Shown: piece after piece, positions 1 through 4,913 of the stretch
Layout: each line of letters starts with the position of its first letter
Numbering within the stretch: position 1 is the stretch's first letter
Assembly (NCBI GenBank): GCA_039033695.1
Contig: JBCCCC010000174.1
Span: forward strand, 1 to 5,781
DNA: 5,781 nt
Source of the DNA: CALBPI01 sp039033695
GTDB lineage: Bacteria; Pseudomonadota; Gammaproteobacteria; Steroidobacterales; Woeseiaceae
Direction: 5' to 3'
Notes under the pieces: model-generated
Seen by the model: only the letters and a program-made list of their open reading frames with translations
Told to the model about the DNA's origin: nothing
Database searches by the model: none
Position numbers and translations under genes: made by a program

Positions 1-51
1 CGCGCCCAACGTGACGGCAACCAGCCCGGTGCTGCCGACAATTGCCGCCAT
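1..51 (-). CDS. 5' end of a leftward gene, small membrane protein, possibly DUF423 family (partial)
   Basis: Reading leftward from an ATG at 51 gives MAAIVGSTGLVAVTLGA before the window ends. This is a hydrophobic, Gly/Ala-rich segment that looks like a first membrane helix. The ending GLVAVTLGA resembles the N-terminal helix of DUF423 (YgdD-like) inner-membrane proteins, where LGA is normally followed by FGAH; those residues would lie outside the window, so the family call is tentative. The start is uncertain. No Shine-Dalgarno precedes the ATG, and the frame stays open upstream, so a TTG at 69, a GTG at 93 or a TTG at 108 are alternatives. The gene is divergent from the rightward genes and would share the short gap holding an inverted repeat. 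Confidence 0.4.
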   Translation of the reverse strand, partial: MAAIVGSTGLVAVTLGA

Positions 52-71
52 GGCTGGATCAAGCCGCAATA

Positions 72-99
72 CCTGATGTGCGCGCCAGGGCACGTCAGG
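72..99. repeat. Inverted repeat with 10-bp arms in the divergent gap
   Basis: The left arm CCTGATGTGC (72-81) and right arm GCACGTCAGG (90-99) are complementary at nine of ten positions, the tenth being a T/G pair that an RNA could keep as a wobble. They are separated by 8 nt (82-89). The element lies between the start of the leftward gene and the first rightward translation signals. Its right arm overlaps the first three bases of AGGAGG at 97-102, so as RNA it could mask that ribosome binding site; as DNA it could be a dyad operator. There is no T-run, so it is not a classic intrinsic terminator. The dyad is seen in the sequence; any function is inference. Confidence 0.5.
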
Positions 100-107
100 A
101 GGTGCCA

Positions 108-134
108 ATGTCTGTCATCGGTGCGGTAGTATGA
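108..134 (+). other. Eight-codon ORF with consensus ribosome binding site (possible leader peptide)
   Basis: A perfect AGGAGG (97-102) lies 5 nt before an ATG at 108 that opens an ORF of only eight codons, MSVIGAVV, ending in TGA at 132-134. Such a strong signal before so short an ORF suggests a leader peptide. A second explanation is the original start of the downstream gene, cut off by a frameshift: frame 1, used by the next ORF, is open from 130 onward, so a one-base change at 130-134 could join them. The Shine-Dalgarno is partly inside the right arm of the 72-99 inverted repeat. It may also be chance. Confidence 0.3.
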
Positions 135-167
135 CGCCCTGTTTAACCATGTCCTTGCGCGGGCGCC

Positions 168-172
168 AGGAG
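168..172 (+). promoter_or_regulatory. Ribosome binding site supporting a TTG start at 178
   Basis: AGGAG sits 5 nt before TTG at 178. No comparable signal precedes the ATG codons at 196 and 202 in the same frame, so this site decides the start of the unrecognised ORF in favour of TTG. Confidence 0.45.
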
Positions 173-177
173 TTCTT

Positions 178-564
178 TTGCCAAGTTGGTTGTGTATGCG
201 CATGAGCGCCGGACGCTTGAGCGATCTCTGTTGGTCGTCCACTAGGGCGACCCCGCCGCAGACGGCTTCGAGTATCGACCAATCCCGGTTTGCAACGCCT
301 GAGCGGACCGCGCTCGTTGTGCGTGATGCTCGCGCCGAGGCTATCGACCTTGATTTCGGCAATCATGTGGTGGCATTGCCGGTAGCCGATTGCGCAACGA
401 CAGCGTCGGCAGCCAGCGCTGCGTACCGTCAGCTCCAGACAGGCGGATACAACCCCGAGGCATGGCGGTTTCATCTACTCGCATACTGGCGTGCCGTATC
501 GCCAGAAACGACCGCGCTTGGTGGACTGGAGATGGATCGATTGCTGCAGAGGAGGGCGTTGTGA
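178..564 (+). CDS. Hypothetical protein translationally coupled to sua5
   Basis: This 128-residue ORF is not recognised. It starts at TTG 178, which has AGGAG at 5-nt spacing; ATG 196 or 202 are fallbacks. The first 40 residues are rich in Cys, Trp, Ser and Arg and look only weakly protein-like. From about residue 43 on (ERTALVVRDARAEAIDLDF ... YNPEAWRFHLLAYWRAVSP) codon choice and composition look properly coding. No signal peptide or membrane helix is evident. Its TGA (562-564) overlaps the GTG start of sua5 (561) in the arrangement GTGA, typical of coupled translation within one operon. The weak N-terminus, together with the aborted strongly signalled ORF at 108, leaves open that this is the 3' part of a decayed or frameshifted longer gene. 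The antisense frame in 115-474 looks like a shadow. Confidence 0.45.
   Translation: MPSWLCMRMSAGRLSDLCWSSTRATPPQTASSIDQSRFATPERTALVVRDARAEAIDLDFGNHVVALPVADCATTASAASAAYRQLQTGGYNPEAWRFHLLAYWRAVSPETTALGGLEMDRLLQRRAL
548..556 (+). promoter_or_regulatory. Ribosome binding site fixing the sua5 GTG start
   Basis: AGAGGAGGG lies directly upstream of GTG 561, with 4 nt after the purine run. The frame is open further upstream to 390, but that extension overlaps the preceding ORF and does not resemble the Sua5 N-terminus. This site plus the family alignment fixes the start at GTG 561. Confidence 0.8.
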
Positions 565-1511
565 CCGCTCCCGCGATCGTTGACGAAACTGCACATGCTA
601 TAGTTGATGCTTGCGATGCGTTGGCACATGGGTCGCTGGTTGGGCTGCCAACCGAAACGGTTTATGGCCTTGCGGCGGACGCGACCAACCCACAGGCTGT
701 CGCACGGGTTTTTGCAGCGAAAGGCCGCCCTGCGTTCAATCCGCTCATCGCACACGTGGCCTCGACGGCAATGGCATGCCGCGAAGGCGTGTTGGATGAG
801 CGGGCGCAGTTGCTTGCCGAGACGTTCTGGCCCGGCCCGCTAACCCTGGTTGTGCCAGTCCATGCGGAGGGCCATGTCTGCGAGTTGGCGCGAGCCGGTC
901 TGCAGACCATTGCACTGCGTGTGCCCGCGCATCGCGTAGCGCGGTCTTTGCTTGGCGCATACGGCAAGCCACTCGCCGCGCCGTCTGCTAATCCATCGGG
1001 CAAACTGAGCCCGACATCGGCGCGCGATGTGGCACATGCGTTTGGCGAAGAGGTCGCCATGGTGATTGATGGCGGCTCGTGCGAGGCCGGCATAGAGTCG
1101 ACTATTGTCGGATTGCTTCCGTCCGAGCCCGCTCGTTTGTTGCGCCCCGGGATTGTGAGCCGGGACGCATTGCTGGCTTACCTGCCCGATCTTGTCGGGC
1201 CCACAGAAGGGGCGATCAACGCGCCCGGCCAATTGTCTTCGCACTACGCACCTGGCGCCTCCGTGCGCCTCGGGGCGCAGAAGCTGCGCGATGGCGAAGT
1301 GATGCTTGGCTTTGGTCCCGATGCACCGGCCAACAGTTTGAATTTGTCGCCCCGTGCCGATTTGGTTGAAGCGGCGGCGAACCTGTATCGAATGCTGCGC
1401 CAGCTAGATCAGCAAAACCCGGCCGGGATAGCGGTCATGCCCGTGCCGGAACAAGGGCTGGGCGAGGCGATCAATGATCGTTTGCGCCGCGCTGCTGCGC
1501 CTCGCAACTAG
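561..1511 (+). CDS. sua5: L-threonylcarbamoyladenylate synthase, Sua5/YrdC/YciO type
   Basis: This cytoplasmic enzyme makes threonylcarbamoyl-AMP from threonine, bicarbonate and ATP, the first step of t6A formation at A37 of ANN-decoding tRNAs; the TsaB/D/E machinery then transfers the group. The 316 residues fit the two-domain Sua5 form rather than the short TsaC/YrdC form. The YrdC-like domain (about 8-200) shows PTETVYGLAADA (30-41), the KGRP motif (54-57) with NPL (60-62), WPGPLTLV (90-97), APSAN (140-144), DGG (170-172), GIEST (177-181) and LRPG (194-197). The linker carries the Sua5 signature APGQLSSHYAP (221-231), which closes over the active site, and a C-terminal Sua5 domain follows to the end (AINDRLRRAAA). 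All key motifs are present and the gene looks intact. GTG start with strong Shine-Dalgarno, 4-nt overlap with the upstream ORF; probably expressed with it. The short paralogue TsaC is excluded by the C-terminal domain. Confidence 0.95.
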   Translation: MTAPAIVDETAHAIVDACDALAHGSLVGLPTETVYGLAADATNPQAVARVFAAKGRPAFNPLIAHVASTAMACREGVLDERAQLLAETFWPGPLTLVVPVHAEGHVCELARAGLQTIALRVPAHRVARSLLGAYGKPLAAPSANPSGKLSPTSARDVAHAFGEEVAMVIDGGSCEAGIESTIVGLLPSEPARLLRPGIVSRDALLAYLPDLVGPTEGAINAPGQLSSHYAPGASVRLGAQKLRDGEVMLGFGPDAPANSLNLSPRADLVEAAANLYRMLRQLDQQNPAGIAVMPVPEQGLGEAINDRLRRAAAPRN

Positions 1512-1578
1512 TTGGCGCGGCACGATCCTGGCCACGACCAACCCGCCGCGCGCCGGAGGCAGGGTTTCGCGGTCAGGC

Positions 1579-1602
1579 GATGTTTGCATCCTGTCAAACG
1601 TC
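1579..1602. repeat. Imperfect inverted repeat upstream of the cytochrome-rhodanese gene
   Basis: GATGTTTG (1579-1586) and CAAACGTC (1595-1602) pair over 8 bp with one T/G mismatch around an 8-nt centre. It lies in the 177-nt gap between sua5 and the cytochrome gene, 86 nt before the ATG. There is no T-run after it, so an operator or weak RNA hairpin is more likely than a terminator. The outer half-sites (GATGT ... ACGTC) recur in the 72-99 dyad, though with different inner spacing. Confidence 0.3.
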
Positions 1603-1620
1603 CCGCATGCCCTGAATTAG

Positions 1621-1641
1621 CGGCGGTCTCTGCGGCCGCCG
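1621..1641. repeat. GC-rich hairpin in the sua5-cytochrome gap
   Basis: CGGCGG (1621-1626) and CCGCCG (1636-1641) form a perfect 6-bp stem with a 9-nt loop. A five-T run occurs only 14 nt later (1656-1660), too far for a standard intrinsic terminator. It could be a weak terminator or pause for sua5 transcripts, or simply chance in GC-rich sequence. Confidence 0.25.
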
Positions 1642-1676
1642 AACTGACTATGGTATTTTTGACAGACTCCAAAACT

Positions 1677-1680
1677 GAGG
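1677..1680 (+). promoter_or_regulatory. Ribosome binding site for the cytochrome-rhodanese gene
   Basis: GAGG ends 8 nt before ATG 1689. It favours this start over the in-frame ATG at 1650 and the open frame reaching back to 1512, neither of which has a matching signal, and it places the signal peptide at the N-terminus. Confidence 0.6.
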
Positions 1681-1688
1681 TAAGCGCA

Positions 1689-2819
1689 ATGACACCGGAT
1701 CGAACATTGCGATTGTGTGGGCTGGCAGTCGCCTGCGTCTTGACGATGAGCATCGCTGCCGGGCCGTCGGTGGCCGATGAAAGACTGACCGAAGCGCAGG
1801 CGCAGCGCGCATCGCAAAACTACCAGCAATATTGCGCCCTGTGCCATGGTAAGGACCGCGAGGGACATGCCAATGACCACGCGCCCTCATTACGGTCCAA
1901 GTCCCTGATGGAGGCCGGCCAGCTGGAGCGATTCATGGCCACAGCGTACGGGCGGCCCGGCACGCCAATGGCAGGCTTCTACACCGATATTGGCGGGCCG
2001 CTCGGAAAAGACGAGGTACGCCAGTTGACGTTCTGGCTAGAGAGCCAGGCAGGTGTCACTCAGATAGGGCTTGATGAAGCGCCCATTGCAGGCGATATCG
2101 AGCTGGGTCGATCACTCTATGCAGCGCAGTGCAGTAGTTGTCATGGTGACAGCGGTCAGGGTGTGACTGGCACGGCGCTTGGTAACCCCGCCATGCTGGC
2201 GATGACTCGAGATTCGTTTGTTCGCCATGCGATTGCCGAGGGGCGTCAGGGCACGCCGATGCAGGCATTTTCTGATCAGCTATCGAACGATGAGATCAAC
2301 GCTCTGACAGCATTCATTCGCAGTCGGGCGACCGGTTGGGCGGTGCGCAAGCCAGTCCTGAGGACGCCACCGGCGCCAGAACAGTATGTGCTCAACCCGC
2401 AAGGCGAGGCGCCAACGTTCGACTTGGTCGATGATCATTACGTGATGGCGGATGATCTTTACGCTGCCATTCAGCAAAAGCGCCGCATGGTGTTGTTAGA
2501 CACCCGCAACATGGCCTTGTGGCAGCTGTCTCACATTGCAGGGTCCGTACCGTTACCTTACTACTACGATCGCGGCGACTTCACTGAGCTTGCGGCGGAC
2601 TTGCCGCGTGATGGCACCTGGATTGTGACTTACTGCGAGTGTCCGCGCGCGGCCGCGGACTATGTTAATGCAAAGCTCGCTGATCTTGGCTTCGAGAACC
2701 TCGCGGTCCTGTACGAAGGCGCCTTCGGGTGGATAGGACTCGGCTATCCAGTGTCCTTCGGTGAAACGACAGTGTCCTCGAAGATCTCGCTTGATCAGAC
2801 CCGCGATGAATCTAACTAG
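1689..2819 (+). CDS. Secreted dihaem c-type cytochrome with C-terminal rhodanese-like domain
   Basis: This is a 376-residue protein predicted to act in the periplasm. A signal peptide spans residues 1-29 (Arg5 and Arg8, hydrophobic core 9-24, likely cleavage after SVA29); a lipoprotein site at Cys16 is possible but weak. Two class I cytochrome c domains follow. The first (about 38-120) binds haem at CALCH (49-53) with Met94 in GTPM as likely sixth ligand. The second (about 136-213) has CSSCH (148-152) and Met191 in GTPM. The shared GRxGTPMxxF pattern shows an internal duplication. A rhodanese-like domain spans about 245-357, with LLDTR (269-273), HIAGSVPLP (282-290) and a YCECPRA active loop containing Cys316 and Cys318. 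Family knowledge suggests electron transfer plus sulfur or persulfide chemistry; the actual substrate is unknown and no sox or dsr genes are nearby. ECF sigma gene 123 nt downstream on the same strand. A TTGACA at 1659-1664 is too close to the ATG to be its promoter. Confidence 0.9.
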   Translation: MTPDRTLRLCGLAVACVLTMSIAAGPSVADERLTEAQAQRASQNYQQYCALCHGKDREGHANDHAPSLRSKSLMEAGQLERFMATAYGRPGTPMAGFYTDIGGPLGKDEVRQLTFWLESQAGVTQIGLDEAPIAGDIELGRSLYAAQCSSCHGDSGQGVTGTALGNPAMLAMTRDSFVRHAIAEGRQGTPMQAFSDQLSNDEINALTAFIRSRATGWAVRKPVLRTPPAPEQYVLNPQGEAPTFDLVDDHYVMADDLYAAIQQKRRMVLLDTRNMALWQLSHIAGSVPLPYYYDRGDFTELAADLPRDGTWIVTYCECPRAAADYVNAKLADLGFENLAVLYEGAFGWIGLGYPVSFGETTVSSKISLDQTRDESN

Positions 2820-2854
2820 ACAGTATCTTGCGCCCGCGCATGTAGCAGTATCTG

Positions 2855-2871
2855 TGCTTGGTCACCAAGCA
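2855..2871. promoter_or_regulatory. 17-bp perfect palindrome upstream of the sigma gene
   Basis: TGCTTGGT (2855-2862), central C (2863) and ACCAAGCA (2864-2871) form a perfect dyad, 35 nt after the cytochrome stop and 71 nt before the sigma ATG. As RNA it folds to a 7-bp stem with a 3-nt loop, but no T-run follows, so it is not a standard intrinsic terminator. Its position suits an operator for the sigma gene or a processing or attenuation hairpin. Function is inferred from symmetry and location only. Confidence 0.45.
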
Positions 2872-2942
2872 AGCGCCGACGGCTATCCGCCCAGTTGCCT
2901 TGTACCGACTGCCCGATACCATCAGTCCCGGGTGTGGCGTCT

Positions 2943-3497
2943 ATGACCGAGTCGGTCACCGTATTGCTAGACGCGCATCGCAACGGTGATGCATCGGCCA
3001 TGGATAGATTGGCCGCGCTGCTATATCCGGAGCTAAAACAAGTAGCGCGCCGACGTGCGGGCAGCGGGCGCGGGAGCGGCGCCACGACGTTGGTACAGGA
3101 GACTTTCGTGAAGCTGTTGTCAGGCGGTAATATCAAGGCGCGCGATCGACAGCAGTTTTTCGCACTTGCAGCAACCATCATGCGCCAGATTATTGTGGAT
3201 GAGATTCGTTATTTCACCGCCAACAAGCGTGCCGGTAATGAGGTCACGTTGACCCAGTCGGTGATCGGCGACGATAGTCACGAAAAAGCCCAGTTTCTGT
3301 TACAGGTGAATCAGATGCTCGAGATACTCGAAGCCGAGGATTCACGTCTAACCCGCGTGTTCGAATGCCGCTACTTTGCCGGCTTGACCGCCGAAGAGAC
3401 AGCGACGGCGCTCGATACCTCGACACGATCGGCCGAGCGTTTGTGGTCTGAGGCCAGGGCGCGGATTGCTGCGCTAATCGCACAAGACAATGCATAA
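2943..3497 (+). CDS. ECF-type RNA polymerase sigma factor, Sigma70_ECF (PF07638/TIGR02999-like)
   Basis: This cytoplasmic alternative sigma factor of 184 residues would direct core RNA polymerase to a small promoter set. Region sigma-2 spans about 8-95: LYPELKQVARRRAG (27-40), TTLVQETFVKLL (48-59), and FFALAATIMRQIIVDEIR (72-89), all typical of the PF07638 group. Region sigma-4 (about 125-180) includes CRYFAGLTAEETATALDTS (142-160) and the recognition helix around RSAERLWSEARARIAA. The length is usual for the family. ATG 2943 is chosen because the domain begins there; the frame is open to a TTG at 2895, whose added residues are not family-like. The ribosome binding site is weak (GGTG/GGCG only), suggesting low translation or coupling to the upstream message. 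Members of this group are often paired with a Ser/Thr kinase gene; here the 3' side runs into convergent genes and no kinase or anti-sigma gene is visible. Confidence 0.9.
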   Translation: MTESVTVLLDAHRNGDASAMDRLAALLYPELKQVARRRAGSGRGSGATTLVQETFVKLLSGGNIKARDRQQFFALAATIMRQIIVDEIRYFTANKRAGNEVTLTQSVIGDDSHEKAQFLLQVNQMLEILEAEDSRLTRVFECRYFAGLTAEETATALDTSTRSAERLWSEARARIAALIAQDNA

Positions 3498-3607
3498 CGC
3501 CTCCTCTGCGTCGTCGTATCGGCGACATGCGCACCAAGTTCCTGGACAATCCGGCTGCCTCCACCCGGCTGTAGTAGGTGCTCAATACGCTCGCGACGCT
3601 TGCCCAT
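3371..3607 (-). CDS. Small ORF downstream of the outer-membrane protein gene, antisense to the sigma 3' end (doubtful)
   Basis: A 78-codon ORF starts at ATG 3607, 7 nt after the stop of the DUF1302-like gene and on the same strand. Its first ~37 residues (GKRRERIEHLLQPGGGSRI ... VADTTTQRRR) lie in the 117-nt convergent gap and have plausible coding codon use. The rest runs antisense through the last 127 nt of the sigma gene and looks like a shadow (Ala/Val/Ser-rich). No Shine-Dalgarno precedes the ATG. It may be the remnant of a third operon gene, or chance. No family is recognised. Confidence 0.18.
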   Translation of the reverse strand: MGKRRERIEHLLQPGGGSRIVQELGAHVADTTTQRRRYALSCAISAAIRALASDHKRSADRVEVSSAVAVSSAVKPAK

Positions 3608-3614
3608 CGGTGTC

Positions 3615-4913
3615 TTAAAAGGTGTGTTGCAGGCTGACTAGTAGACGATCCTGTTTCTCGAACTGCCCGAACAGGCCTCGACTCGTCCCGCTAGATGACT
3701 GTGCCGAGATGTCGAGCGCGGTTGCATCGGATAGGTCCATCCTAATACCCGCTACCAACATGCTGTCATGATCGCTTAGTGAGTGGTACCAACGCGCCGT
3801 GACCGTAACTGTATCCTGCACGAACGCCCGTCGTATGAATAGCGTGGCAACCTGATCGCGCGCTGGCCGCACAAGATCCACAGGGGCTGCACGCACATGG
3901 TCCAGCAGATACTGGATATTGATGAAACTCTGCCAGGGGCCGGTCACGTCCAACCCAATCGCAACGCGGTGTTGCTCCAGCGCTACCGCCGACAACTGAC
4001 CGTTCATATTGCGATTGAACCGCCTGCCGGGCTGGTAGGCGTATTCGGTACGTAGCACGCTGTTGCCAAGGCCCATGTCGGCACTAAGACCGAATGTCTC
4101 ACGTCGTTTGAAGTAGCGCTCAATCACTGGCCGACCGGAAGCGATACGTGAACGTCCGAGCGGCTCTGGGTCAACCCCCGAATACGCGATCAGCGCCAGT
4201 TCTGTGCCGCCGAACTGATGCGATAGCCGCAGACCGAAGCCCGCGTCCCTAAACTGATGTCCCGGACGGTCGGTGTCGATCGCCACATTATTCGCATCGC
4301 CAGCATTGCCAAACTGAAAGCGCGGCGCACGCAAGGCGAACCAGGCATCCGTTACCGGGATTGCATGTGCGCTGCTGTCTGGTACCAGAGCAAATTCGGC
4401 ACGCCAATGTGCGCTGCGAGCATCAAGGTAGGCACTCCACAAACTGATCCGAGAATCCGCGAAATCATCAATGATAAACTCACGAAAATCCTGAGGGTTG
4501 ACGACGTCTAACACTTTGATGCCATCAAGTCGTCCCCAGACGATTTGTTGCTTGCCGATACGCAGCAAACCCCGCTTGAAGCGGCGTTCCCAATAAACAT
4601 CTCGGAGTTCTATAGTGCCTGTATTGCCAAGCACCAGCGGTTCGGATAGTGGCGCGAAGCTATTCGTGTCGGGTCGGCCAGGTTCCAGTCGATCCTCGAG
4701 GTCTAGCCGCAAACGAGCGGACAATACCAGTAGCTCATTTGGTGATGACGAAAACTCGAGCGCTGGTGTTACCTCCAAAACCCCCTGCATGCTGCGCGGG
4801 TCTTGCAACGCATGCCCATAGCTCAAATCTGAAGTAAGCGTCGCGCTGCGAGACTCACTGGCGTTGACTGGCAGGCCCGCTACGGTGGCAAGAATAATCA
4901 AGGCAATGCGCAT
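3615..4913 (-). CDS. Outer-membrane beta-barrel protein, DUF1302-like
   Basis: The 432-residue protein has a signal peptide (MRIALIILATVAGLPVNA, cleavage near residue 18) and then alternating polar/hydrophobic stretches typical of a beta-barrel, ending in LLVSLQHTF; the terminal Phe is the usual signal recognised by the Bam assembly machinery. The most family-like block is GKQQIVWGRLDG (120-131) followed by DVVNPQDFREFIIDDF (136-151) and DSRISLW (153-159), matching what I know of DUF1302-type proteins; the alginate-export/porin superfamily is the other candidate. It is somewhat shorter than many DUF1302 proteins. The start is clear: ATG 4913 overlaps the TAA of the upstream gene by one base (TAATG) and AAGGAG lies 7 nt upstream. 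Coupling to the LolA-like gene suggests both act in transport to or through the outer membrane. The substrate cannot be read from the sequence. Confidence 0.8.
   Translation of the reverse strand: MRIALIILATVAGLPVNASESRSATLTSDLSYGHALQDPRSMQGVLEVTPALEFSSSPNELLVLSARLRLDLEDRLEPGRPDTNSFAPLSEPLVLGNTGTIELRDVYWERRFKRGLLRIGKQQIVWGRLDGIKVLDVVNPQDFREFIIDDFADSRISLWSAYLDARSAHWRAEFALVPDSSAHAIPVTDAWFALRAPRFQFGNAGDANNVAIDTDRPGHQFRDAGFGLRLSHQFGGTELALIAYSGVDPEPLGRSRIASGRPVIERYFKRRETFGLSADMGLGNSVLRTEYAYQPGRRFNRNMNGQLSAVALEQHRVAIGLDVTGPWQSFINIQYLLDHVRAAPVDLVRPARDQVATLFIRRAFVQDTVTVTARWYHSLSDHDSMLVAGIRMDLSDATALDISAQSSSGTSRGLFGQFEKQDRLLVSLQHTF

Noticed and set aside
115..474. Minus-strand ORF of 119 codons in the left region
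   Set aside because: Cys/Arg-rich shadow composition with no family resemblance; the plus frame ending at 564 looks more coding and is coupled to sua5.
390..560. N-terminal extension of the sua5 frame to an ATG at 390
   Set aside because: The extra 57 residues are not Sua5-like, overlap the preceding ORF in another frame, and the strong AGGAGGG precedes GTG 561.
662..1093. Long minus-strand ORF opposite sua5
   Set aside because: It is antisense to conserved Sua5 motifs, with Arg/Ala/Ser-rich shadow composition and no recognisable domain.
1184..1200. Small inverted repeat GCCCGA...TCGGGC
   Set aside because: It lies within conserved sua5 coding sequence with no T-run, so most likely chance in GC-rich codons.
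1515..1551. Inverted repeat GCGCGGC/GCCGCGC just after the sua5 stop as a terminator
   Set aside because: The loop is 23 nt and no T-run follows; GC-rich sequence makes such arms common.
1659..1664. TTGACA as a -35 promoter element for the cytochrome gene
   Set aside because: A -10 box at standard spacing would fall at about 1682-1687 (AAGCGC), directly against the ATG and without resemblance to TATAAT.
1512..1688. Open frame continuing directly from the sua5 stop into the cytochrome gene
   Set aside because: The stretch has no coding character, would bury the signal peptide, and ATG 1689 has its own ribosome binding site; the shared frame is coincidental.
2895..2942. TTG start at 2895 for the sigma factor
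   Set aside because: The 16 added residues are Cys/Pro-rich and not part of the family; ATG 2943 gives the usual length and N-terminus.
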